A DNA stretch of 64,000 bases. Origin: Actinomycetospora sp. NBRC 106378. GTDB lineage: Bacteria; Actinomycetota; Actinomycetes; Mycobacteriales; Pseudonocardiaceae. Below the pieces are notes generated by a model. The model was not told the origin of the DNA and did not search any database. It saw only the letters and a list, made by a program, of their open reading frames with translations. The position numbers and the translations under genes are program-made. Below are positions 16,454-23,960 of the stretch, piece by piece. Numbering within the stretch: the first letter of the stretch is position 1; each line of letters starts with the position of its first letter. The stretch spans positions 1 to 64,000 of the forward strand of contig NZ_BSTT01000010.1 of the NCBI RefSeq assembly GCF_030269685.1, given 5' to 3'.

Positions 16454-16472
16454 GTAGCACGTGATGTGCTAC
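16454..16472 (-). promoter_or_regulatory. Operator/promoter of the vapBC operon
   Basis: Perfect inverted repeat GTAGCAC-N5-GTGCTAC. It overlaps the putative -10 hexamer TACTTT (16456-16451, minus strand), so bound antitoxin would block transcription. Transcription would start at or next to the GTG at 16444. The right arm also contains the stop codon of the neighbouring alpha/beta hydrolase (16469-16471). Confidence 0.8.
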
Positions 16473-17464
16473 ACGGCCGGTACCGACCCGGCGTCGGGAA
16501 GGGCGCCCGTGCGGAGCAGCGACCGCCACTCCGACGGGCTCCAGTGCGCCGGCTCGGTGGAGGCGAGGAACTCGCGCAGCACCGCGACGAAGCGTCGGGG
16601 GTCCGTGTGGAACGGGAAGTGACCGGCGCGCTCGAAGATCACCAGCCGGCTCTCCGGCATCGCCTCGTGGGCGGTGCGGCCGTGCTCGACCGGCACCACC
16701 ATGTCGTCGGAACCCCACACGAGCAGCGTGGGCATGCCCGCCGTCAGGTAGCAGCGGTCGAGCATCGTCACGACCTGCCCGCGCCAGTCGACGACCGCGC
16801 GCAGGGTGCGCAGGAAGGCCGAGCGGCTGGTCGCGTCGGGCAGGGCGTCGACGAGGCGCACGAGGTCCTCGGCGTCGCGGCCGAGACCGGTGTCGAGCTG
16901 CTGGAGGACCCGGAGCACCAGCTCGGTCTGGAATCGGACCCCGGGCCAGCCCAGGACCGGCAGCAGCAGGTCGGCGAACGGCAGCGAGGCGGCGCGCAGC
17001 GCGGGGGTGACCGAGCGGGCCACCCCGCCGGCGCCGACGAGCACGAGCCGTTCGGTGCGCTCCGGGTACTGGTAGGCGAACTGCATGGCGACCCCGCCGC
17101 CGAGCGAGTGGCCGACGAGCGAGGCGCGGTCGACGTCGAGGACGGAGAGCAGGTCGCGCATCCCGTTGGCGTAGGCGCCGATCGAGTAGTCCCCGCGGGG
17201 CTTGTCGGAGCCGCCGTGGCCGAGCAGGTCGGGGGCGATCACGGTGTGGTCGCGCGCGAGGTCGTCGAGCACCGGGCCCCAGGTCGAGGAGTCGTCGCCG
17301 ATCCCGTGGATCAGCAGCAGCACCGGACCGGAGCCCGCCATCCGGAAGGCCCGCCGGTAGCCGTGGACCACGCGGTACTGGAGGGCCCACCGCTCCCCGG
17401 CGACCCGGCGGGCGACCGGACCGGGGGACGGCGGGGCACTTCCTCCCGCGAACAGGCCCAGCAC
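16469..17464 (-). CDS. Alpha/beta-fold hydrolase
   Basis: 331 residues. Oxyanion segment 'LLLIHGIGDDSSTW' (about 52-65), nucleophile elbow 'VGHSLGGGVA' (Ser about 119), acid in 'VWGSDDMVVP' and base in 'ERAGHFPFH' near residue 285. This resembles the epoxide-hydrolase/meta-cleavage-product hydrolase branch. Specific substrate unknown. Its last codons overlap the vapBC operator and contain one copy of the dispersed GACCCGNCGTCGGGA motif. Confidence 0.9.
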   Translation of the reverse strand: MLGLFAGGSAPPSPGPVARRVAGERWALQYRVVHGYRRAFRMAGSGPVLLLIHGIGDDSSTWGPVLDDLARDHTVIAPDLLGHGGSDKPRGDYSIGAYANGMRDLLSVLDVDRASLVGHSLGGGVAMQFAYQYPERTERLVLVGAGGVARSVTPALRAASLPFADLLLPVLGWPGVRFQTELVLRVLQQLDTGLGRDAEDLVRLVDALPDATSRSAFLRTLRAVVDWRGQVVTMLDRCYLTAGMPTLLVWGSDDMVVPVEHGRTAHEAMPESRLVIFERAGHFPFHTDPRRFVAVLREFLASTEPAHWSPSEWRSLLRTGALPDAGSVPAV

Positions 17465-17533
17465 GTGCTCCTCCTCGTCGTCGCCATCAGCGGCGATCGA
17501 GCGTAGGAGCCTCGTGTGACGGCCCTGTTGCGA

Positions 17534-18289
17534 TCACGAGGTCTCCTCCGGGGAGTCCTCCGGCTCGGCGTCGTCGACCTCGGCCAGCAGCAGGTACAGC
17601 CGCCGCCGGGCCTCGTCGAGCACCTTCGTCGCCTCGGTCACCTGCGCGGGCGTGCCGACCTGCGCGACCTGGGCGACCGCCCCGGCCAGCCCGCGGCCCG
17701 CCGTCCGGAGGTCGCCGAACCCGTCGTGGGCCCCGGCCTCGACCTGGGACCACACCGCGTCCAGCTCGGCGGCGTGCTCCTCCACGTAGGTGCGGCCCGC
17801 CTCGGTGAGGTGCACGAGCGTGCGCCCCTCCGACTTCTCGGTGTGCACCAGGCCCTCGTCGGCCAGCTGCGAGACGGTCGGGTAGACCGACCCCGGGCTG
17901 GGCTTCCAGGAACCGCCCGAACGCTCGGCGATCTCCTGGATGATCTGGTAGCCGTGGCGGGACTCCTCGCGGAGCAGGGCCAGGATCGCGAGGCGCACGT
18001 CGCCCCGCGAGCGGCGGCCGCGTCCGTGCGGGCCGTGCCCGTGCCGGCCGCGACCGCGCTCCTCGCCCGGACCGTCGGGGCCCTCGAAGGGGCCACCGCG
18101 TCCGCGCCGACCCGGACCGCCGGGGCCGAACGGCCCGAAGGGGGGTCCGAAGTCCATGCCGAAGGGGCCTCCGCCCCGACGACGGGGCGCGCCGCGGCGG
18201 GGACCGCCGGGCTCGCCGTGCTGGGGGCCGCCGTGTCCGCGGTGGCCCCGCTTCTGCGCCCAGTTCGGGCGCTCGTTGATGTCGAACAT
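17534..18289 (-). CDS. PadR-family regulator with long Gly/Pro/Arg/His-rich N-terminal tail
   Basis: 251 residues. The first about 95 are low-complexity (Gly, Pro, Arg, and many His), with repeated 'GPFGPG'-type text. The PadR winged helix follows ('DVRLAILALLREESRHGYQIIQEI', about 97-120; 'GSVYPTVSQLADEGLVHTE'). A C-terminal dimerisation helix covers about 190-235. PadR proteins repress detoxification or transporter genes and often their own. Two palindromes upstream (18313-18331 and 18339-18348) are candidate operators. The His-rich tail could bind metal or nucleic acid; this is speculative. Confidence 0.92.
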   Translation of the reverse strand: MFDINERPNWAQKRGHRGHGGPQHGEPGGPRRGAPRRRGGGPFGMDFGPPFGPFGPGGPGRRGRGGPFEGPDGPGEERGRGRHGHGPHGRGRRSRGDVRLAILALLREESRHGYQIIQEIAERSGGSWKPSPGSVYPTVSQLADEGLVHTEKSEGRTLVHLTEAGRTYVEEHAAELDAVWSQVEAGAHDGFGDLRTAGRGLAGAVAQVAQVGTPAQVTEATKVLDEARRRLYLLLAEVDDAEPEDSPEETS

Positions 18290-18312
18290 GTCGTCCGATC
18301 CTCTCGTCGGGT

Positions 18313-18348
18313 ATCGCCGACTGTCGGCGATGGCTCAACGATATATCG
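18313..18348 (-). promoter_or_regulatory. Two palindromes upstream of the PadR gene (putative operators)
   Basis: ATCGCCGA-CTG-TCGGCGAT (18313-18331) has perfect 8-bp arms. CGATATATCG (18339-18348) is a perfect 10-bp palindrome in a rare AT-rich patch and resembles the short AT-centred sites used by actinobacterial PadR proteins. Both lie within 60 bp of the start codon, fitting autoregulation. Confidence 0.65.
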
Positions 18349-18370
18349 CTAACGGTGGTGTGCGCAAGCG

Positions 18371-18416
18371 CAGGTGAGCAGAGAAGGTCGCTGTGGCGAC
18401 CGTCAGTGCTCACCTG
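18371..18416. repeat. Nested hairpin repeat (CAGGTGAGCA family), copy 1
   Basis: Outer arms CAGGTGAGCA (18371-18380) and TGCTCACCTG (18407-18416). An inner hairpin GGTCGC-TGTG-GCGACC is at 18386-18401. The outer arms and the following CCGCAGGCAC recur at 45148-45193. It lies between the DUF6295 stop and the PadR promoter and could terminate the upstream operon. Confidence 0.7.
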
Positions 18417-18426
18417 CCGCAGGCAC

Positions 18427-18678
18427 CTAGTGGTCCTTGGCCCGCTCCACGGTGACCTCGAGGGCGGCCAGCAGCTCCCGGGCGGACTCCAGCGAGAGCT
18501 CGACCGCCACCCGGGAGCCGGGCTCCCGGCCGTGGAAGTCGATGTTCACGGTGTGGGCGTCCGGCGCGTGGACGGGGTGGTCGTAGTAGACCGTCGCCTG
18601 GTTCATCGGCTGCCAGCCGTCACGGGTCTTCCCGCTCGACCGCGCGAGGGCGACCTTCTCCGTCGAGTAGGTGCACAT
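18427..18678 (-). CDS. DUF6295 family small protein
   Basis: 83 residues beginning 'MCTYSTEKVALARSSGK', a highly conserved start of this actinobacterial family; 'ATVYYDHPVHAPDAHTVNIDF' follows. No signal peptide or membrane segment. Translation is coupled to the dienelactone hydrolase by a TGATG overlap. Function unknown. The pairing with dienelactone-hydrolase-like proteins is the only clue. Confidence 0.85.
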   Translation of the reverse strand: MCTYSTEKVALARSSGKTRDGWQPMNQATVYYDHPVHAPDAHTVNIDFHGREPGSRVAVELSLESARELLAALEVTVERAKDH

Positions 18679-19451
18679 CAGTTGCTCCCCACCACGTCCT
18701 GCTGCAGGTGCCGGGCGAGGAAGTCGGCCACCTTCGCCCAGCCGTCGACGGCGGCCTCGGGCCGGTACGAGGGTCGGTCGACGGAGAAGAACGCGTGCCC
18801 GGCGCCGTCGTAGCGGTGGAACTCGTAGGTCTTCCCGTTGTCCTGCAGCAGCTTCTCCAGCTCGTCCACCTGGTCCGGCGAGGGGTAGGAGTCGTCGTTG
18901 CCGAAGAGGCCGAGCAGCGGGGCACCGAGCTCGGGGATCCGGTCGGCCAGCGGGCCGACCTTCAGCGGGAAGCCCTCGGGCGGGGTGCCGACGACGAAGG
19001 CGCCGTAGCAGTCGACCGTCGCCTGGACGTCGACCTCGATCCCGGTGAGCACGGCCTGTCGGCCGCCCGAGCAGTAGCCGATCGCCCCGACCGCACCCGT
19101 CGCGTTCGGCAGGCTCCGCAGCCACGCGGCGGCGCCCCGGGCGTCGCCGACGAAGCGCTCGTCGGGCACTCCGCCCTGCGCGCGGGCCGTCGCCGCGGCG
19201 TCGTCGGGCTCGGCGTCCGGGGCCTCGCGGGTGTAGAGGTTCGGGCAGATCGCCGAATACCCCATCGCCGCGAACCGGCGGGTGATCTCCTTGGACTCCC
19301 GGTCGTAGCCGGGCATGTGGTGGATGACGATCATGCCGGGGTGTGGGCCGGGGTCCATCGGGCGGGCGGTGTAGGCCTCGATGAGGTCGTCACCGTGACC
19401 GCGGATGCCGATCGTCTCCGCGAGGATCGCGTCGTAGCGCATGGGCTGCAT
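18678..19451 (-). CDS. Dienelactone hydrolase family protein
   Basis: 257 residues. Nucleophile Cys in 'GYCSGGRQAV' (about residue 125), acid in 'LFGNDDSYPSP' (about 190) and base in 'DGAGHAFFS' (about 220) form the Cys-Asp-His triad of this family. Such enzymes open lactones of the modified ortho-cleavage pathway or act as general esterases. No other aromatic-degradation gene is adjacent. M4 (19442) is an alternative start. First gene of a two-gene operon with DUF6295. Confidence 0.92.
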   Translation of the reverse strand: MQPMRYDAILAETIGIRGHGDDLIEAYTARPMDPGPHPGMIVIHHMPGYDRESKEITRRFAAMGYSAICPNLYTREAPDAEPDDAAATARAQGGVPDERFVGDARGAAAWLRSLPNATGAVGAIGYCSGGRQAVLTGIEVDVQATVDCYGAFVVGTPPEGFPLKVGPLADRIPELGAPLLGLFGNDDSYPSPDQVDELEKLLQDNGKTYEFHRYDGAGHAFFSVDRPSYRPEAAVDGWAKVADFLARHLQQDVVGSN

Positions 19452-19483
19452 CCGAGCACTTCGGGGAGAACGGTGCAGGGCCG

Positions 19484-20320
19484 GTGTGCTGCGTGTCCGA
19501 GTTTGGTCCGCCGGTGGACGCGGGATCCGGGCGCGTGAGCACCACGGATGCCCCGCCCGAGCCCGAGTCCGAGTCGTCCGCCGACGGGACCGGGCGACAC
19601 GAGGCGGGGCCGCGGCACGGCCGCCCGGGGGAGCGGGCGGACGAGGGCGACGTCGAGGCGCTCCAGCGCACCTCGATCGTCCTGCGGGCCTACGCGAGCC
19701 CGCTGCCGCTGGGGCTGTTCGCCTTCGCGATCGGCAACGTGCTGCTGGCGGTCACCCACCTCGGCGGGTTCTCGCCGCAGGACACCCGGGTCGTGATGGT
19801 CATGCTCGCGACCTTCATCGCGCTGCCGCAGTTCCTCGCGGCCGTCCTCGGGTTCCTCACCCGCGAGCCGCTCGTGGCCACCCTGCTCGGACTGCTCGCC
19901 GTCACCTGGCCGACCGACGTCGTCGTGCAGGAGTACACCGGTGCCACCACGAGCGCGCCGCGCGGTGTGCTGTTCTGCGCGCTCGCCGGCGTGCTCGTCC
20001 TCATGGCGATCCCCGGGCTGACCGCCAAGCCGATGTTCTCCGTGGTCCTGCTCAGCGCCGCCGCCCGCTTCGTGGCGGGCGGGCTCTACGACCTGACCGC
20101 CTCCACCGTCTGGGAGCGGGTCAGCGGGATCGTCGCCGTCGTGGTGGCGGCGGCCGCGGCCTACCTCGCGATCGCCCTCGTCATCGAGGACGTCAAGCAC
20201 CGGACCGTGCTGCCGGTCGGCCGGGTCGGGGGCACGGAGTCGCGGTCGGCGATGGAGGCGGGCCTGGCGGCCCAGGCCCGCAACCTGCCGCAGGAGGCCG
20301 GCGTCCGGGCCCAGCTCTAG
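19484..20320 (+). CDS. GPR1/FUN34/YaaH-like membrane protein
   Basis: 278 residues. A hydrophilic acidic N-terminal tail of about 60 residues is followed by six hydrophobic helices between about residues 70 and 245. The first helix begins 'YASPLPLGLFAFAIGN', which resembles the NPAPLGL-type signature of the acetate/succinate channel family. The start is uncertain: GTG 19535 gives a 17-residue shorter protein. Its stop overlaps the convergent fumarase stop through the palindrome CTAG. Substrate not determined; a small organic acid is expected for the family, and fumarase is adjacent. Confidence 0.75.
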   Translation: MCCVSEFGPPVDAGSGRVSTTDAPPEPESESSADGTGRHEAGPRHGRPGERADEGDVEALQRTSIVLRAYASPLPLGLFAFAIGNVLLAVTHLGGFSPQDTRVVMVMLATFIALPQFLAAVLGFLTREPLVATLLGLLAVTWPTDVVVQEYTGATTSAPRGVLFCALAGVLVLMAIPGLTAKPMFSVVLLSAAARFVAGGLYDLTASTVWERVSGIVAVVVAAAAAYLAIALVIEDVKHRTVLPVGRVGGTESRSAMEAGLAAQARNLPQEAGVRAQL

Positions 20321-20859
20321 CCGGACCGGCGGTAGCGGGCCGGTCCGTCGTCGTACAGGTCCGCGCCGTGCAGGTCGTTGACGACGAGGGCCGGGAAGTT
20401 CTCGATCGTCAGCTTCCGCACGGCCTCGGCCCCCAGGTCCTCGTACGCGACGATCTCGGCCGCGGTGATGCACTGCGAGAGCAGGGCGGCAGTGCCCTCG
20501 ATCGCGCCGAAGTAGACGCAGCCGTGCTCGAGCATCGAGGACTTCACCTCGGCGTTGCGTCGCCCCTTGCCGATCATCGCGGCGAGTCCCCGCTCGACCA
20601 GCGCGGGGGAGTAGGCGTCGCACCGGCTCGCCGTCGTGGGGCCGGCGCTGCCGATGACGTGGCCCGGGCGGGCGGGGGTGGGCCCGACGAAGTAGATCGT
20701 GGCGCCCGCGACGTCGAAGGGCAGGTCCTCGCCGGCGTCGATCGCCTCGAGGAACCGGGCGTGGGCGGCGTCGCGGGCGGTGTAGACGGTGCCGTTCAGC
20801 GTCACGGAGTCGCCGGCGTGCAGCGACGACGGGTCGTCCAGCGGCAGGGTGAGGTTCAC
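20317..20859 (-). CDS. Class I fumarate hydratase (or tartrate dehydratase) beta subunit
   Basis: 180 residues matching the C-terminal domain of class I fumarases, here a separate polypeptide. Recognisable text: 'LNGTVYTARDAAHARF', 'VIGSAGPTTASRCDAYSP', 'MIGKGRRNAEV' and 'YFGAIEGTAALLSQ'. It forms the 4Fe-4S enzyme with the alpha subunit and interconverts fumarate and malate; L-tartrate dehydratase has the same architecture and cannot be excluded. ATG overlaps the alpha-subunit stop by 4 nt. Confidence 0.92.
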   Translation of the reverse strand: MNLTLPLDDPSSLHAGDSVTLNGTVYTARDAAHARFLEAIDAGEDLPFDVAGATIYFVGPTPARPGHVIGSAGPTTASRCDAYSPALVERGLAAMIGKGRRNAEVKSSMLEHGCVYFGAIEGTAALLSQCITAAEIVAYEDLGAEAVRKLTIENFPALVVNDLHGADLYDDGPARYRRSG

Positions 20860-21710
20860 AGGGTCACGCTCCGCACCCGGTGGGAGTGGCAGTCCAGGTT
20901 GATCGCGACGGGGAACGCCGCGATGTGGGTCGGGTAGGCCTCGACGTGCACCGCGACCGTGGTGACGGTGCCGCCGAACCCGGCCGGCCCGATGCCGGTG
21001 GCGTTGATCGCGTCGACCAGCTCGGCCTCCAGCTCGGCGAGCAACGGGTCGGGTGACGGCGAGCCGGTGGGGTTCCGGGTGAGCGCCCGCTTCGCGAGCA
21101 CCGCGGCCCGGTCGAACGTGCCGCCCATGCCGATCCCGACCGTGACCGGCGGGCTCGCACTGGGCCCCGCCTTCTCGATGGTCTCCACGACGAAGCGCTT
21201 CATGCCCTCGACGCCCGCCGCAGGGGTGAGCATCCGCAGTGCGCTCATGTTGTCGCAGCCCGCGCCCTTGACCAGCAACGTCAGCTCGATGCCGGAACCC
21301 GGGACGAGGTCGTAGTGGACCATCGCCGGGGTGTTGTCACCGGTGTTCACCCGGTCGACGGGGGAGCGGACGAGCGAGGCGCGCAGGTAGCCGTCGGAGT
21401 ACCCCTCCGCCACACCCCGGTCGATGGCCTCGGCCAGCGAACCGCCGACGAAGTGCACGTCCTGCCCGATCGTCAGGAACACCACGGCGTAGCCCGTGTC
21501 CTGGCAGAACGCGATCCGCTCGGCGGCCGACACGCGCGCGTTCTCCAGCAGCCGGTCGAACACCTCGCGCCCGATCGGCGACTCCTCGGCGTCCCGCCCG
21601 CGCTGCAGGGCCGCGACGTGGTCCTCGCGCAGCTCGTGGTTGGCCTCGACGCACAGCTTCCGGACGACGGCCTCGACCTCGGCGACGTCGACCGCGCGCA
21701 ACTCGCTCAC
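20856..21710 (-). CDS. Class I fumarate hydratase (or tartrate dehydratase) alpha subunit
   Basis: 284 residues from GTG 21710, which has a GAGG ribosome-binding site nine bases upstream; the frame stays open to 21764. The three cysteines that hold the iron-sulfur cluster are visible in 'FCQDTGYAV' (about 70), 'GAGCDNMSAL' (about 158) and 'INLDCHSH' (about 275). It carries the catalytic cluster; the beta subunit completes the active site. The oxygen-sensitive class I enzyme in an actinomycete may coexist with a class II fumarase elsewhere. Confidence 0.93.
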   Translation of the reverse strand: MSELRAVDVAEVEAVVRKLCVEANHELREDHVAALQRGRDAEESPIGREVFDRLLENARVSAAERIAFCQDTGYAVVFLTIGQDVHFVGGSLAEAIDRGVAEGYSDGYLRASLVRSPVDRVNTGDNTPAMVHYDLVPGSGIELTLLVKGAGCDNMSALRMLTPAAGVEGMKRFVVETIEKAGPSASPPVTVGIGMGGTFDRAAVLAKRALTRNPTGSPSPDPLLAELEAELVDAINATGIGPAGFGGTVTTVAVHVEAYPTHIAAFPVAINLDCHSHRVRSVTL

Positions 21711-21756
21711 GCCTGCGACCTCACCACAGCGGCCCCCCGCACGCACCAGGTCGACG

Positions 21757-21832
21757 ATGATCACGTCGGGGGGACGGCCATGGCTGTCGCGGAGATCGAC
21801 ATCAGCCGTGACGGTCCCACCGCCGTGATCAT
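21757..21832. repeat. Long-range inverted repeat between TetR 3' end and fumarase promoter
   Basis: ATGATCACG (21757-21765) and CGTGATCAT (21824-21832) are perfect 9-bp arms separated by 58 bp. The right arm covers the stop codon of the TetR gene. It may be a terminator for the TetR transcript or a looping operator upstream of the fumarase operon. Confidence 0.4.
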
Positions 21833-22425
21833 GACGGCGAGGTCAGGCCTGCCAGCAGCCTCGCGAACGCGTCGAGGGTGCGCACGGCGGCGTCCGGGTC
21901 GCGGTCGACGAGGTAGGCGATCGTCACGCCGTCGGTCACGACGACGAGCATCCGGGCCAGCTGCTCCACCGGCAGCGTCCAGGTCACCGCGCACGCGTCG
22001 GCGAGCGCCGAGAGCGTCGTGGCGGCCGTCCGGTGGTAGGCCTCGTACTGCCGCCGCGCGACCCCGGCCAGCGAGGGCTCGTGCATCGCGTGGTGGGTCA
22101 GCCCGGTGAGGACGACCTCCCGTTCCGGCGCCGCCTCGACCGTCGCCCACCACTGGCGCAGCGTCTCGCGCAGGGACTCCCCGATCCCCCCGACGACGTG
22201 CACCCCGCCGGCCTGCGCGTCCCGCAGCGCCGCCACGGTCACCTCGGTGAGCTCGACGAACAGCTCGGACTTGGAGGCGAAGCAGTAGTGGAACGCCGCG
22301 ACCGGGGCGCCCGCCTCGGCGCAGATCCGGCGCGTGGTCGCCGCCGCGAAGCCCTCCGCGCCGATCACCCGGAACGCCGCCTCGACCAGCTGCCGCCGCC
22401 GGTCGGCGGCCGATACGCGCGCCAC
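21829..22425 (-). CDS. TetR-family transcriptional regulator
   Basis: 198 residues from GTG 22425, preceded by a G-rich ribosome-binding site; a TTG at 22449 in the same frame is less likely because it would overlap the candidate operator. The helix-turn-helix is at residues 5-50 ('RRRQLVEAAFRVIGAEGFAA' then 'RRICAEAGAPVAAFHYCFAS'). Ligand domain follows. It is divergent from the APC permease and probably controls that permease operon through the dyad at 22444-22455. Confidence 0.93.
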   Translation of the reverse strand: MARVSAADRRRQLVEAAFRVIGAEGFAAATTRRICAEAGAPVAAFHYCFASKSELFVELTEVTVAALRDAQAGGVHVVGGIGESLRETLRQWWATVEAAPEREVVLTGLTHHAMHEPSLAGVARRQYEAYHRTAATTLSALADACAVTWTLPVEQLARMLVVVTDGVTIAYLVDRDPDAAVRTLDAFARLLAGLTSPS

Positions 22426-22443
22426 GCGGAACCCCCCCAACTT

Positions 22444-22455
22444 GGACAACTGTCC
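22444..22455. promoter_or_regulatory. Candidate TetR operator
   Basis: GGACA-AC-TGTCC, perfect 5-bp arms, midway between the TetR start and the permease start. On the plus strand it overlaps TTGGAC, a possible -35 element of the permease promoter. Confidence 0.55.
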
Positions 22456-22472
22456 CAGACGCTTGACTCAGT

Positions 22473-23960
22473 ATGACGCAGGTCGCACGCTGTCGTGCCA
22501 TGGAGGCCGGCTACGCGAGCTCGTTCCCCCGGGTGCTGCGGCGCTTCGCGCTGTTCGCGATCGCGTTCTCCGTCGTCTCCATCACCACCGGGATCTTCGT
22601 CAACTACGCCTACGGCCTGACGACGCTCGGGCCGGCGGCGGTGTGGCTGTGGCCGGTGGCCGCCGTCGGGCAGCTCCTCGTGGTGCTCGTGCTGGCCGAG
22701 CTCGCCGCGCACATGCCGCTGGCGGGCGCGAACTACCAGTGGTCGGCGCGGCTGGTGAACACCGGCTTCGGCTACACGGTCGGTGCGCTCGGCCTGCTCT
22801 ACTCCGCGGTCGGGCTGCCGGGGATCGCGCTCGTCGGGCTCGCGCCGCTCGCCGCCACCGTGCTCGGGCTCGACGCGGCCGACCCGCTGACGCTACTGGT
22901 CATCGCCGTGGTGGCGCTGCTCGTCGCGTACGCGGTGAACATCGTGCGCGTCCAGCTCGCCGCGCGGGTGAACAACCTGGCGGTGTTCGCCGAGATCGCG
23001 GGCACGGTCGTGCTCTCGGTCGTGCTGCTGGTCCTCTGGGCGACCCACCGCGGCACCACCCCCGACGGCGGGCACGGCGTGGACTTCCTCGCCGTCACCG
23101 ACCCGGGCACCCCGCTGGCCGACGGCATCGTCGGCGGCGCACTGGTCGGCATCTTCACCCTCGTCGGGTTCGAGGCCGCCGCGGACATGGCCGAGGAGGC
23201 CGTCGACGCCCGGCGCACCGTCCCGCGGGCGATGATCGTCGCCGCGCTCGTCTCCGGGGTGCTCGGGTGGGTCGCCCTCCTCGGCTTCACGATCGCCATC
23301 CCCGACCTGGGCGCGGTCGAGGCCGCGCCGGTCCCGCTCGCGGCGATCGCGACGTACTGGCTCGGACCCGTCCTCACCGACGTGTTCCTCGTGGTCGTCG
23401 TGTTCTCGATGTTCGCCCTGCTCGTGGTCGCCGCGGCGTCGAACTCGCGGCTGATCTTCGCGATGGCGCGCGACGGGCTGCTGCCGGCGTCCGCGGCCCT
23501 GCGCCGGGTGCACGCGCGGACGGCCACCCCGGTGGTCGCGCTCGTCGTCAGCCTCGTGCTCTGCCTGGTGCTGCTCGGCTACGGGACGCTCGACGGTGCC
23601 GCGTTCACGATCCTGGTCGGCGCGACGGCGCTCGTGCCGTACCTGATCTACCTGCTCACCCTCGGCGGCTACCTCGCCCGCCGGCGACGGCTGCGGGCCG
23701 ACGCCGCCGCGGTCACCTTCTCGCTCGGCCGCGCGGCACTCCCGGTGGCGGGCCTGGCGATGCTGTGGCTCGTCGTCGTGGTCGCCGCGCTCACGCTGCC
23801 GGAGGCCTTCCGCGCGGCCGACTACGTGGTGCTGGGCGGGCTCGCCCTCACCGGACTCTGGTACGTCGCGGTGCTGCGACGTCGGTTGCGCGACGGGACC
23901 GCGGGGCTTCCCCGCACCGACCCGTCGTCGGGAAAGGAACGATCCCTTGACCTGGCGTAA
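22473..23960 (+). CDS. APC-family amino acid permease
   Basis: 495 residues with about 12 hydrophobic helices. The first, 'FALFAIAFSVVSITTGIF', holds the G-x-x-x-G-type unwound region of APC transporters, and 'GFEAAADMAEEA' (about 232) is the conserved segment after helix 6. The start may instead be ATG 22500, which removes nine hydrophilic residues. The stop lies inside the next coding region (14-nt overlap), so it is co-expressed with the sugar-lactone oxidase and the D-amino-acid lyase. Likely imports an amino acid or amine used by those enzymes. Confidence 0.92.
   Translation: MTQVARCRAMEAGYASSFPRVLRRFALFAIAFSVVSITTGIFVNYAYGLTTLGPAAVWLWPVAAVGQLLVVLVLAELAAHMPLAGANYQWSARLVNTGFGYTVGALGLLYSAVGLPGIALVGLAPLAATVLGLDAADPLTLLVIAVVALLVAYAVNIVRVQLAARVNNLAVFAEIAGTVVLSVVLLVLWATHRGTTPDGGHGVDFLAVTDPGTPLADGIVGGALVGIFTLVGFEAAADMAEEAVDARRTVPRAMIVAALVSGVLGWVALLGFTIAIPDLGAVEAAPVPLAAIATYWLGPVLTDVFLVVVVFSMFALLVVAAASNSRLIFAMARDGLLPASAALRRVHARTATPVVALVVSLVLCLVLLGYGTLDGAAFTILVGATALVPYLIYLLTLGGYLARRRRLRADAAAVTFSLGRAALPVAGLAMLWLVVVVAALTLPEAFRAADYVVLGGLALTGLWYVAVLRRRLRDGTAGLPRTDPSSGKERSLDLA

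Noticed and set aside
21781-21840. Plus-strand peptide start MAVAEIDISRDGPTAVIM
   Set aside because: Looks protein-like for 20 codons but continues into antisense of the TetR gene, has no ribosome-binding site, and part of it is one arm of the inverted repeat.
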